From Argonema antarcticum A004/B2 (GTDB lineage Bacteria; Cyanobacteriota; Cyanobacteriia; Cyanobacteriales; Aerosakkonemataceae), in NCBI RefSeq assembly GCF_023333585.1, contig NZ_JAIQZN010000003.1:68954-132953 (forward strand): DNA of 64,000 nucleotides, in the 5' to 3' direction. The translations under genes and the position numbers were made by a program. This document shows, one piece after another, positions 41,732 to 50,005 of the stretch. The notes under the pieces are model-generated. The model had not been told where the DNA came from and searched no databases. It saw only the letters and a list, made by a program, of their open reading frames with translations. Each line of letters begins with the position of its first letter. The first letter of the stretch is position 1.

Positions 41732-43708
41732 ATGAACAATCTACCAGAACCAGATTCTCAAAATTCAATCCAACGCCACCAAGTTGTTTCTCCCGTCCCA
41801 GTTTGGAGTGGTATTGCACTCGTTTTGACTGCCACTTTTACGGCTGTTGCTTTCAGTTCTGCTTCTAAACCACAGCCGAAAGCTAAAGCCACCGCTAAGG
41901 TGCAAAGTGCGATCGTACAGCCAAAGATTCAGTCTACTATCTTACCCATCCAATTACAGGAAAATCAAGCGGTTATCAATAGGGAAAATATTGTCCAAAG
42001 TACGATAAATAAGCAATCCCCTCAAACAGTTATTCAATCTCAAAATCTTTCATCAGAGTCTCCCATTCCTACACCTAAAACTACTTTACAGACACCTGTT
42101 GCTACTGCTTCACAACAAGAACCAAATATTACTATATCAAAAGAAGTTTCCGAACAGGAAAAAGAACCAGCGCAAATCAATCTTCAGGGTAAGTTGCCAT
42201 CGTCAAATATCCAAACAAATCTAATTCCAGAACAGAAACTTTATCATCACTTACCAGTTGGCTCAAATCCTCAAACTGAATCTGAAGTAAGTAAACAAGC
42301 GGCTCAGTTACTTCCCACAAATACAAAGCAGAATCGACAAGAATCGCCTGCATCTAAACGAAGGCTAGAATTGAGGCTTGCCGATGTTGTTGTTTTGGCT
42401 TTGCAAAATAACAGAGAGATCAAGAATGCCTATTTAGAAAGAATAGCACAACGGCAAGACCTAGAAGTAGCTGAAAGTAAATTTAAACCAACTTTTATAC
42501 CTGGTGTGGTGGTGTCAGTCGATCGCGCAGAGTCAGGTGGAATCGTTAGAAGCACTGGTAATGTCCGTGTTTCGGCAAGCGTTGGATTAAGGCTTCCTTC
42601 TGGCGGAGATATCAGTTTTGGATGGCAAGCTTCCGCGCCAAACTCTAGCAGCAATCTTTTAAATGTTAGTGGGGTAAATTCGGTTGGCCAAAATTTACAG
42701 CTAAGGTTTAATCAACCTTTATTGAGAGGTGCGGGACTAAATTTTAATCGAGCTTCGGTTGAAATTGCTCGATTGGCTGAGAAAGGAAATATCTTAGCTT
42801 TGAGAACAACTTTAATCGATACAGTTACTTCTTCTATTTTGGTTTATCGGCAGTTACTTCAGGCTCAAGAAAAACTAAAAATTGAGGAGCTATCTCTTCA
42901 AAGTGCTAAAGAATTCTTGGAAATTAACCAAGTTTTGATTGAGGCTGGTAGGCTAGCACCAGTGGATATCGTGCAAAATCAAACTTCGATTGCGAATCAG
43001 CAAGTAAATTTATTATCTGCTAGAAATAATCTGGAAACTTTCAAGCTTAATTTGCTGAAAATCTTAGATATAGACCCGAAGATGGATATTGTGGCTGTAG
43101 AAAATTTAGCTGCAAAACCTCTAAATTTAGATTTAGATAAGCTCAGGAAAATAGCTTTACAAAATAGGGCAGATTATTTACAAGCACAATTGACGCTAGA
43201 CCGAACTAAATTTGATCAGTTGATAGCAGAAAATAATAAACGCTGGAACTTAGATTTTGTGGCAAGTTACGGTAATGAAATAGACAGTACAAACCAAGTT
43301 AGTGCGGGACTAGCTTTCACTCGTACTTTTGGCGATCGCAGTTTGGAACAAGCTGTGGTGCGAAGCCGAGTAAACCTCCAACAAGCCGAAAATAATTTGC
43401 GGGAGTTGCGCGAAACTTTAAACTTAGAATTAATAGATGAAGTTAAAAATGTGAATTTAAGTTTTGAGCAGGTTAAGCTTGCTCAACAAGCTAGAGAGTT
43501 AGCAGAAAAAAAACTAAATATAGAAAAAGAAAAGCTGAGGTTAGGTAGGTCGGCAATTTTCCAAATTTTGAGTTTTCAGGATGATTTAGTAGCGGCAAGA
43601 AATACAGAATTGAATGCTATAATAGATTATCTCAATGCCTTAACTCGCCTCGATCGAACGGTGGGGACTACGCTAGAAACTTGGCAAGTGACAATAGAAA
43701 CTAAGTAG
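41732..43708 (+). CDS. TolC-family outer-membrane channel
   Basis: 658 aa. A hydrophobic N-terminal segment (PVWSGIALVLTATFTAVAFS) acts as a signal or anchor. It is followed by ~160 residues of Gln/Ser/Thr/Pro-rich low complexity with few charges, unusual for TolC. The channel core (about 225-655) has the two-fold internal repeat of alternating helices and strands (LRLADVVVLALQNNREIKNA ... LDKLRKIALQNRADYLQAQL). The neighbouring adaptor and permease suggest a type I-like or MacAB-like exporter. The extended linker may span peptidoglycan; this is inference. Confidence 0.9.
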   Translation: MNNLPEPDSQNSIQRHQVVSPVPVWSGIALVLTATFTAVAFSSASKPQPKAKATAKVQSAIVQPKIQSTILPIQLQENQAVINRENIVQSTINKQSPQTVIQSQNLSSESPIPTPKTTLQTPVATASQQEPNITISKEVSEQEKEPAQINLQGKLPSSNIQTNLIPEQKLYHHLPVGSNPQTESEVSKQAAQLLPTNTKQNRQESPASKRRLELRLADVVVLALQNNREIKNAYLERIAQRQDLEVAESKFKPTFIPGVVVSVDRAESGGIVRSTGNVRVSASVGLRLPSGGDISFGWQASAPNSSSNLLNVSGVNSVGQNLQLRFNQPLLRGAGLNFNRASVEIARLAEKGNILALRTTLIDTVTSSILVYRQLLQAQEKLKIEELSLQSAKEFLEINQVLIEAGRLAPVDIVQNQTSIANQQVNLLSARNNLETFKLNLLKILDIDPKMDIVAVENLAAKPLNLDLDKLRKIALQNRADYLQAQLTLDRTKFDQLIAENNKRWNLDFVASYGNEIDSTNQVSAGLAFTRTFGDRSLEQAVVRSRVNLQQAENNLRELRETLNLELIDEVKNVNLSFEQVKLAQQARELAEKKLNIEKEKLRLGRSAIFQILSFQDDLVAARNTELNAIIDYLNALTRLDRTVGTTLETWQVTIETK

Positions 43709-43733
43709 GTGGGCGTAAATAAACTCAACTCCC

Positions 43734-43766
43734 AGAAACCCGGTTTCTTGGAGAAACCGGGTTTCT
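43734..43766. terminator. AGAAACCCGG palindrome after tolC-like gene
   Basis: A near-perfect hairpin AGAAACCCGGTTTCT - TGG - AGAAACCGGGTTTCT lies 26 bp after the stop. It is the same REP family as 14942-14972, and probably terminates the transporter operon. Confidence 0.55.
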
Positions 43767-43977
43767 TTGGGCTTGAAGTTTTACGTTTAATTATGCCCAC
43801 CTACTTAGATCGAGTTTTGCATAATTTCGATCGGGAAAAGAAAACGTAATCGCAATCAACGCCCCTATTTTCAAAGAACAGTTCTACCATAGTCAGTGTA
43901 CCCCGGCCAAACCTTTTGCAGCTACACATATAAAACCGGATCGGTTTACCCTACAGCAAACTGAGCAGAATCAACAG

Positions 43978-44964
43978 ATGAACCAAGTAGATTACCTCCG
44001 TATCAGCTTAATCGATCGCTGCAATTTCCGGTGTCAGTACTGTATGCCGGAAGGAGCGGAGCTAGATTATATCTTGCAGCAACAGCTGTTGACCGATGGG
44101 GAACTGCTGACACTGCTGAAGGAAGTTTTTATCCCTGTGGGGTTTACCCGATTTCGCCTGACTGGGGGTGAGCCGTTGCTGCGTCCGCGTGTTGTAGAGT
44201 TGGTAAGGGCGATCGCATCTCTTCCCCAAACCCAAGACCTCTCGATGACTACAAACGGGTTTTTACTCGCTGGGATGGCGCAAGATTTGTACGATGCTGG
44301 TTTGCGGCGAATTAATATCAGTCTCGATTCCCTCGATCCCGAAACTTTTGATAAAATTATTGGCAATCGCAGTCGATCGCGCTGGCAGCAGGTTTGGAAT
44401 GGCATACAAGCTGCTCATCGGGTCGGATTTGACCCCCTCAAGCTCAATGTAGTGCTAATTCCAGGAGTGAACGATCGCGAAATTCTCGATTTAGCCGCTC
44501 TTACCCTGGACAGAGAATGGCACGTCCGGTTTATTGAATTTATGCCGATCGGCAATGCTGAGATGTTTGGTTCTAGCGGTTGGGTGCCTTCCGAAGAGTT
44601 GAGGCAACAAATTCGCGAACGTTGGGGCTTGACAGAAGCGCAAGTTCGTGGTAATGGCCCCGCAGATGTATTTAAGATACCGGGAGCCAAGGGAACGCTG
44701 GGATTTATCAGTCAGATGTCGGAGTGTTTTTGCGATCGCTGTAATCGGATGCGCCTTTCGGCGGATGGCTGGTTGCGTCCCTGTCTTTTGAACGAAACCG
44801 GACAAATTGACCTAAAAAGCTCACTTAGAGCCGGAATTAGCACAACCGAGTTATGCTCTAGCGTGCGTGACTTACTGGCAATTAAACCAGAGATTAACTT
44901 TAAGCAACGCTATTCAGGCAGCGCCGGTACTTACACCCGCACCATGTCGCAAATCGGTGGCTGA
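43978..44964 (+). CDS. moaA: GTP 3',8-cyclase, molybdenum cofactor synthesis
   Basis: Radical-SAM enzyme (328 aa) making 3',8-cyclo-7,8-dihydroguanosine triphosphate, the first step of molybdopterin synthesis. The N-terminal 4Fe-4S site is Cys15, Cys19 and Cys22 ([10 protein letters not shown]). The C-terminal second cluster is [20 protein letters not shown]. The [10 protein letters not shown] motif is present and the C-terminus ends in the essential GG. It is complete and likely active. No other moa genes lie nearby. Confidence 0.96.
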   Translation: MNQVDYLRISLIDRCNFRCQYCMPEGAELDYILQQQLLTDGELLTLLKEVFIPVGFTRFRLTGGEPLLRPRVVELVRAIASLPQTQDLSMTTNGFLLAGMAQDLYDAGLRRINISLDSLDPETFDKIIGNRSRSRWQQVWNGIQAAHRVGFDPLKLNVVLIPGVNDREILDLAALTLDREWHVRFIEFMPIGNAEMFGSSGWVPSEELRQQIRERWGLTEAQVRGNGPADVFKIPGAKGTLGFISQMSECFCDRCNRMRLSADGWLRPCLLNETGQIDLKSSLRAGISTTELCSSVRDLLAIKPEINFKQRYSGSAGTYTRTMSQIGG

Positions 44965-44969
44965 GACAA

Positions 44970-45026
44970 TTTCAGATTTTAGATTTTAGATTCAATCCAA
45001 AATCTAAAATCCAAAATCTAAAATCG
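44970..45026. repeat. AGATTTT/AAAATCC heptamer tract
   Basis: AGATTTTAGATTTTAGATT, then its complement CCAAAATCTAAAATCCAAAA, sit back to back between moaA and the convergent rpsD. They could form a hairpin acting as a terminator for both genes. Confidence 0.75.
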
Positions 45027-45635
45027 TTAGGCTTGCCGTGAGTAGTACTCAACAATCAGCAATTCGTTAACTTGTAGCGCCACCCATTCGCGCTCAATCA
45101 CACCATTCACCTTGCCAACGAGCTTGTTCTTATCAAACTCAAGATGACTGGGTAGATTTGCCAAACCGGGGTATTGCAGGTTAGCTTCTACCAGCTTGCG
45201 GGAGTGTTCCTTGTCTCTAACGGCAATAACTTCTCCGGGTCTGCAACTGTAGCTGGGAATGTCCACCACACGACCGTTAATGGTGATGTGACCGTGATTT
45301 ACCAGCTGACGGGCTGCTGGTATAGTAGGAGCCATACCCATACGGAAGATCGTGTTATCCAGGCGCATTTCCAGCAATTGCAGCAGCACTTGTCCGGTTG
45401 AGCCGGTAACGCGACGGGCTCTACGCACGTAGCGCAGAAGCTGTCTTTCTGTTAAACCATAGTTAAAGCGAAGCTTTTGCTTTTCTTCTAAACGGATGGC
45501 ATACTCAGAGCGCTTCTTGCGGTTCTGACCGTGCTGACCTGGGGGGTAGGCTCGTCTTGCGGACTTACGGGTTAAGCCGGGTAAGTCACCCAGGCGACGA
45601 ACTATTCTGAGGCGTGGGCCTCTATATCGCGACAT
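45027..45635 (-). CDS. rpsD: 30S ribosomal protein S4
   Basis: S4 (202 aa) binds 16S rRNA early in 30S assembly. The N-terminus [20 protein letters not shown], the S4 RNA-binding domain ([33 protein letters not shown]) and the C-terminal YYSR are standard. It is a stand-alone rpsD, as in other cyanobacteria. The length is normal. Confidence 0.98.
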   Translation of the reverse strand: MSRYRGPRLRIVRRLGDLPGLTRKSARRAYPPGQHGQNRKKRSEYAIRLEEKQKLRFNYGLTERQLLRYVRRARRVTGSTGQVLLQLLEMRLDNTIFRMGMAPTIPAARQLVNHGHITINGRVVDIPSYSCRPGEVIAVRDKEHSRKLVEANLQYPGLANLPSHLEFDKNKLVGKVNGVIEREWVALQVNELLIVEYYSRQA

Positions 45636-45867
45636 TTCGCTTCCTCTCTAGATCTTTATCAAATAATAGCCAGACTTTCTAGTATCGCAAAGTTTTACCA
45701 AAAATATCAATAAGGCGGTAAAATTTCTGCGATCGCATGACCCGCTACTTAAATCTGGAAACAGCACTTAAGCAAGGTTACTCGATCGAGCAAGAATCCC
45801 CAACATCTTAAAGTTGGGAAAGTCAATAGAATTTAGACTGGCAAAAATTTGTCAGAGTAAAACCATT

Positions 45868-46497
45868 ATGGGAATGCGTTTGAGCAATAAATCGTTTCGT
45901 TTAATTGGCTTTTGGGCCACGCCGCTGTGGACGCTGTTGTCGCTGACGGTTGCGATACCCAGCCAACCTGCTTTTGCAGTTCAACGCAATAATTTCCAAC
46001 TGTGCGCCTCGGAGTTGTTGCGTGGTGGGATATCTGCTGCGGTAGCAGCAGAGGCCTGTGCGGCATCGCTCTATCCTAAAGACTTAACCATCTGCGTTAC
46101 TCAGATTTACCAGCAGACGAACATCGCCGCTAGGGATGCCCTTTCCACTTGTACAAAGGTGCGCCGTCCCCGCGATTTGGCAACTTGCGTGGTGAACATC
46201 AGTAACGGCACCCAAAACTCACTGGCTCCAGATGTGTTGGATAACTGCCGCAGCAGTCTTTTGCCGGTACGCTTTGCTGAGTGCGTGGTGGGATTGAATC
46301 GCGAAGTTGATTTTTCTGTGGGTCAAATGATGGGAACCTGCATTGATGCGAGCGATCGGCCCCAGGATTTCTATCCCCCTGGTGTAGTACCAAGGCAGAC
46401 TTCATCACCCTCAAGGCCAATACTGGTGCCCCCGAATGCACCGCCGTTTGGGCCAACGAGATTGCCAGTGGTGCCGATCGAGCCGCGTGGTTTCTAA
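45868..46497 (+). CDS. Exported Cys-repeat protein, unknown function
   Basis: 209 aa from the ATG at 45868; an upstream in-frame start would add residues outside the signal peptide. The signal peptide is MGMRLSNKSFRLIGFWATPL, then WTLLSLTVAIPSQPAFA. The mature part has four related units of ~36 residues with a Cys pair each (CAASLYPKDLTICVTQI, CTKVRRPRDLATCVVNI, CRSSLLPVRFAECVVGL, then CIDASDRPQDF). The tail is Pro-rich. It is likely a periplasmic or cell-surface disulfide-bonded protein. I do not recognise a named family; similar cyanobacterial hypotheticals share the PxxLxxCVxxI pattern. Confidence 0.75.
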   Translation: MGMRLSNKSFRLIGFWATPLWTLLSLTVAIPSQPAFAVQRNNFQLCASELLRGGISAAVAAEACAASLYPKDLTICVTQIYQQTNIAARDALSTCTKVRRPRDLATCVVNISNGTQNSLAPDVLDNCRSSLLPVRFAECVVGLNREVDFSVGQMMGTCIDASDRPQDFYPPGVVPRQTSSPSRPILVPPNAPPFGPTRLPVVPIEPRGF

Positions 46498-46832
46498 AGA
46501 ATCTTGGCTTTCAGGGCTTTCGCAAATAAAGAATGATAATTTCTAGGTCAGATCCAAAATCTTTCGTGGGCAAATGCGAAAGCCCTTACTGAATTTTGAG
46601 TAGGAGCGGCTTTTTCGGAGTTGTTATGCTTTTGTTCATAAAAGAACATTTTTATTTCTTTTCTCCTTTGCCCCTGGGGCCCAAATAGCACGCCTCTACC
46701 CACTAAGCACTTTCGCAGTTATTTTATTGGTAATCACCAAAAATCTCAGCGCTCTTTTCTTCGCCCCTACCCAGGCGGCTCTGGTGCCTACGGTCATACC
46801 CTATAGTCCAGGAATAATATCGGCTTATTGCA
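46498..46832. other. Spacer with MITE-like copy 3
   Basis: A ~335-bp gene-free spacer holding the decayed family A element at 46608-46690. The remainder has no recognised feature. Confidence 0.55.
46608..46690 (+). repeat. MITE-like element family A, copy 3 (right end decayed)
   Basis: GGCTTTTTCGGAGTTGTTAT followed by GCTTTTGTTCATAAAAGAAC. The right end keeps CAAATAGCA but lacks the ACGGAAGAGCC terminus, so it looks degraded. Confidence 0.6.
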
Positions 46833-48845
46833 ATGCACCCTAAACACGCTAATACAAAATCAAAAGTGAAAAGTAAAAAGGTAAAAGAAAGAGGGAAAAA
46901 ATATATGTCAGTTTTGTCTTTTGCCCTTTCCCTTTTGACCGAAAACCTAAAAGGTCTCAAGCCCCCGACTGAAAGTTGTAAAGAAGAAAAAAACCTGTTC
47001 AGTATTGCACGCCCCCTCTTTTTCGTCAGAGGGTCAATCGAAAATCCAAAATCCAAAATCCCAAATCGAACGATCGTCAGAGGGTCAATCCAAAATCCAA
47101 AATCCAAAATCCAAAATCGATTGACCTATCTGGCGCTAAGTCTAATAGTGCTGACTGGGAACTTCTATGCTGAAGCGCTGAAAGCCCAGACGATTACCCC
47201 GACTCCAAGCCAAGTACCCAACCCGATTCTGCCGACACCCCAGCCTCTGCCCGATCTTGCCCCACTGCCGCCGCCAGAAGAACTTCTGCAACCGCCTACC
47301 AGAGAGACTCCCACAGTCCCAGAACAAGCTCCAAGTGACCTTACTAACGTCATCAAAGTTGAACGGTACGAGATTGTCGGTAGTACTGTCTTCAGCCGCG
47401 AAGAGTTTGACAAAGTACTGAAGCCCTTCGTGGGGTCAGTTTCCTTTGCCCAGTTACTTGAAGCTCGTTCGGCGGTGACTAAGCTATACATTGACAATGG
47501 ATACATCACTTCTGGTGCTTTTATCCCGCCCCAAGCGCTTACAGGTGGCACAGTCAAAATTCAAGTGGTGGAAGGTGCTGTAGAAGAAATCAGAGTCAAC
47601 GGTAGTGGGCGTTTGAATCCCAACTATGTGCGATCGCGCGTAGCCTTGGGCACCGACAAACCCCTGAAGGTCAGCCGCCTGCTGGAATCCTTGCAACTGC
47701 TGCAACTCAACCCCTTAATCAGAAATATCTCCGCAGAACTATCAGCGGGATCGCGTCCTGGATTAAGTGTGCTGGAGGTAACAGTACGACCGGCCAGAAC
47801 CGAAGATGTTCAAATCACCCTCGATAACGGTCGTGCCCCCAGCGTGGGCACTTTCCGCCGGGGCATAGCCTTTACCGAAGCCAATTTGCTGGGACAGGGA
47901 GATACCCTAACCGTGTCCTACGCCAACACCCTGGGCAGCCACGAGGTAGACGCCAGCTACATCTATCCCGTAAATGCCCGCAACGGCACCGTCCGTTTCA
48001 GCGTCGGCTTCACCAAAAGCAGCATCATCGAGGAACCCTTCGACCAAGTGGACATTGAGGCGGTTTCCCGCGATTACGAGCTGACGTACCGCCAGCCAAT
48101 TATTCAAACTCCTACCCAAGAATTCGCCCTTGGTTTGACCGCTTCTAGGCGCGAAAGTAAGACTTTCCTTTTAAATGAGCCTTTCCAGCTTTCCCCAGGC
48201 GCTGACGACGAAGGACGCACCAGCATCTCAGCGATCAGGTTTTTCCAGGAATGGACGCAGCGAGGCAGTCGTTCTGTCTTTGCTGCTAGGTCGCAGTTCA
48301 ATTTCGGAATAGGTGCCTTTGATGCCTCGATTAACGAACGCTTTCCCGATAGCCGATTTGTCGGTTGGCGGGGACAGGCGCAGTGGTTGCGCCTTCTAGG
48401 TTCCCCAGGAAGCGAAGCCTCCAGTTCTCCTGTACTGTTGCTCCGGGCCGATATGCAGTTAGGCGATCGCGCCCTGTTACCATTGGAGCAGTTTGGTGTG
48501 GGCGGCAATGAAAGCGTGCGGGGATACCGCCAAGACACTTTGCTAACCGATAACGGCGTTTTTGCTTCTGCCGAAGTCCGATTTCCAGTTTACCGTCTCC
48601 GCGATCGGCAAGGTGTCTTGCAAATCATCCCATTTGTTGATGTGGGCAAAGGGTGGAACAGTTCGGGAAGATTAAATCCAGACCCCAATACCCTGGCGGC
48701 GGTCGGACTTGGCTTACAGTGGCAAATGGGTGACAAGCTGCGGGCTCGCATAGATTATGGCATCCCGCTGATTCATATTGATGACACCGATCGGACTTTG
48801 CAGGAAAAAGGGTTGTATTTTTTCTTACAATATAATCCGTTCTGA
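46833..48845 (+). CDS. TpsB/ShlB-FhaC-HecB outer-membrane secretion protein
   Basis: Two-partner secretion or Omp85-like beta-barrel transporter. A Pro-rich linker (PSQVPNPILPTPQPLPDLAP) is followed by a POTRA domain (KVERYEIVGSTVFSREEFDK), then ShlB-type VEGAVEEIRVNG and a ~330-residue barrel ending in YFFLQYNPF with a C-terminal Phe. The first ~95 residues are odd: Lys/Ser and NPKSK repeats encoded by heptamer DNA units near 46859-46890 and 47040-47118. The hydrophobic LTYLALSLIVLTGNFYAEAL (from ~47121) looks like the real signal core. The true start is therefore uncertain. No TpsA substrate is adjacent. Confidence 0.85.
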   Translation: MHPKHANTKSKVKSKKVKERGKKYMSVLSFALSLLTENLKGLKPPTESCKEEKNLFSIARPLFFVRGSIENPKSKIPNRTIVRGSIQNPKSKIQNRLTYLALSLIVLTGNFYAEALKAQTITPTPSQVPNPILPTPQPLPDLAPLPPPEELLQPPTRETPTVPEQAPSDLTNVIKVERYEIVGSTVFSREEFDKVLKPFVGSVSFAQLLEARSAVTKLYIDNGYITSGAFIPPQALTGGTVKIQVVEGAVEEIRVNGSGRLNPNYVRSRVALGTDKPLKVSRLLESLQLLQLNPLIRNISAELSAGSRPGLSVLEVTVRPARTEDVQITLDNGRAPSVGTFRRGIAFTEANLLGQGDTLTVSYANTLGSHEVDASYIYPVNARNGTVRFSVGFTKSSIIEEPFDQVDIEAVSRDYELTYRQPIIQTPTQEFALGLTASRRESKTFLLNEPFQLSPGADDEGRTSISAIRFFQEWTQRGSRSVFAARSQFNFGIGAFDASINERFPDSRFVGWRGQAQWLRLLGSPGSEASSSPVLLLRADMQLGDRALLPLEQFGVGGNESVRGYRQDTLLTDNGVFASAEVRFPVYRLRDRQGVLQIIPFVDVGKGWNSSGRLNPDPNTLAAVGLGLQWQMGDKLRARIDYGIPLIHIDDTDRTLQEKGLYFFLQYNPF

Positions 48846-48873
48846 TGCCTGGATTTTATAGCTAGTGCAAGTG

Positions 48874-49027
48874 GTCAGTGGTCAGTGGTCAGTGGTCAGT
48901 GGTCAGTTGTCAGTTGTCAGTTGTCAGTTGTCAGTTGTCAGTTGTCAGTGGTCAGTTGTCAGTTGTCAGTGGTCAGTGGTCAGTGGTCAGTGGTCAGTTG
49001 TCAGTTGTCAGTTGTCAGTTGTCAGTT
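48874..49027. repeat. 22-unit GTCAGTG/GTCAGTT minisatellite
   Basis: Twenty-two uninterrupted 7-base units differ only in the last base. Unit order by last base: G4 T6 G1 T2 G4 T5. It lies between the TpsB-like gene and the hydrolase. The same unit is found in frame in cobN near 6698-6725. Confidence 0.97.
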
Positions 49028-49115
49028 GTATAGCTAGGGACTAGGGGAAGAAGTGTTTAGAATTAAGGGTTTGGTGGAATTGAGAATTTCCTAACCGACT
49101 TTCATCGGTTGCTAT

Positions 49116-49991
49116 ATGACTAAAATTTTAGTGGCATTTTTAATAAAGTTGCTAAAAGTTGTGGTTGGGCCGATCGCGCTAGCCTACTCATCCGCCTGTC
49201 TATTTCTTTTTTTCTGGCAGAATCACTTCATTTTTTTCCCATCTTCTGTAATTGAAATAACACCTGCTGCTTTCGCTCGTTTTGAGGATGTCTGGTTGCC
49301 AGTATCGAACAGATCGGGTAAAGTCGAACTCATTCATGGCTGGTGGATTCCAGGAAAAGGACAACAGACAGTATTATATCTGCATGGTAATGGAATTAAT
49401 GTAGGAGCCAATGTCGCTCATGCGATTCGTTTGCATAAGCTGGGGGTTTCTGTACTGTTAATTGATTATCGCGGTTACGGACGTAGTGAAGGCAAGTTTC
49501 CTACAGAAAAAAGCGTTTATCATGATGCGGAAACTGCTTGGAATTATTTGATAGAAAAACGGCATATTTCGCCAAAAGATATTTTAATTTACGGTCATTC
49601 TCTGGGAGGTGCGATCGCGATCGATCTAGCAGTCCAACATCCAGATGCAGCGGCGTTAATCGTACAAAGCTCGTTTACCTCAATGAGTCAAATGGTGAAT
49701 GAAAGACCCACTTTTAGGATATTTCCGACAAATCTAATTCTTCGCCAGCGGTTTGATTCCATTAGTAAAGTCGGCTCGCTAAAAACGCCCGTCCTTTTCA
49801 TTCACGGTATGGACGACAGTGTGATACCATATAGGATGAGTCAAATCCTGTTTGCTGCGGCTCCCGAACCCAAACAATTGTTCCTCGTTCCCAAGGCAGA
49901 CCATAATAATGTAGCTGATGTCGCCGGGGTCAAATATCTCCAAACTGTTCAAAACTTCGTTGAATTGGCAGATCCTAAAACTAACAAATAA
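49116..49991 (+). CDS. Membrane-anchored alpha/beta hydrolase
   Basis: 291 aa. The N-terminal anchor is [20 protein letters not shown], followed by an alpha/beta hydrolase fold of the ABHD13/17-like kind. The nucleophile Ser is in [10 protein letters not shown], the acid Asp in HGMDDSVIP and the His in KADHNNV. The oxyanion region is YLHGNG. It is likely an esterase, lipase or thioesterase; substrate unknown. The stop is 14 bases before dnaE, so it is probably co-transcribed with it. Confidence 0.88.
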   Translation: MTKILVAFLIKLLKVVVGPIALAYSSACLFLFFWQNHFIFFPSSVIEITPAAFARFEDVWLPVSNRSGKVELIHGWWIPGKGQQTVLYLHGNGINVGANVAHAIRLHKLGVSVLLIDYRGYGRSEGKFPTEKSVYHDAETAWNYLIEKRHISPKDILIYGHSLGGAIAIDLAVQHPDAAALIVQSSFTSMSQMVNERPTFRIFPTNLILRQRFDSISKVGSLKTPVLFIHGMDDSVIPYRMSQILFAAAPEPKQLFLVPKADHNNVADVAGVKYLQTVQNFVELADPKTNK

Positions 49992-50005
49992 CAACTAAAA
50001 ATCAG

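Noticed and set aside
45738-45812. 24-codon ORF (MTRYLNLETALKQGYSIEQE) upstream of the Cys-repeat gene
   Set aside because: It looks protein-like but is very short, and I cannot support it without comparative data.
48874-49027. CRISPR array
   Set aside because: Units are 7 bases and contiguous, without unique spacers or cas genes.
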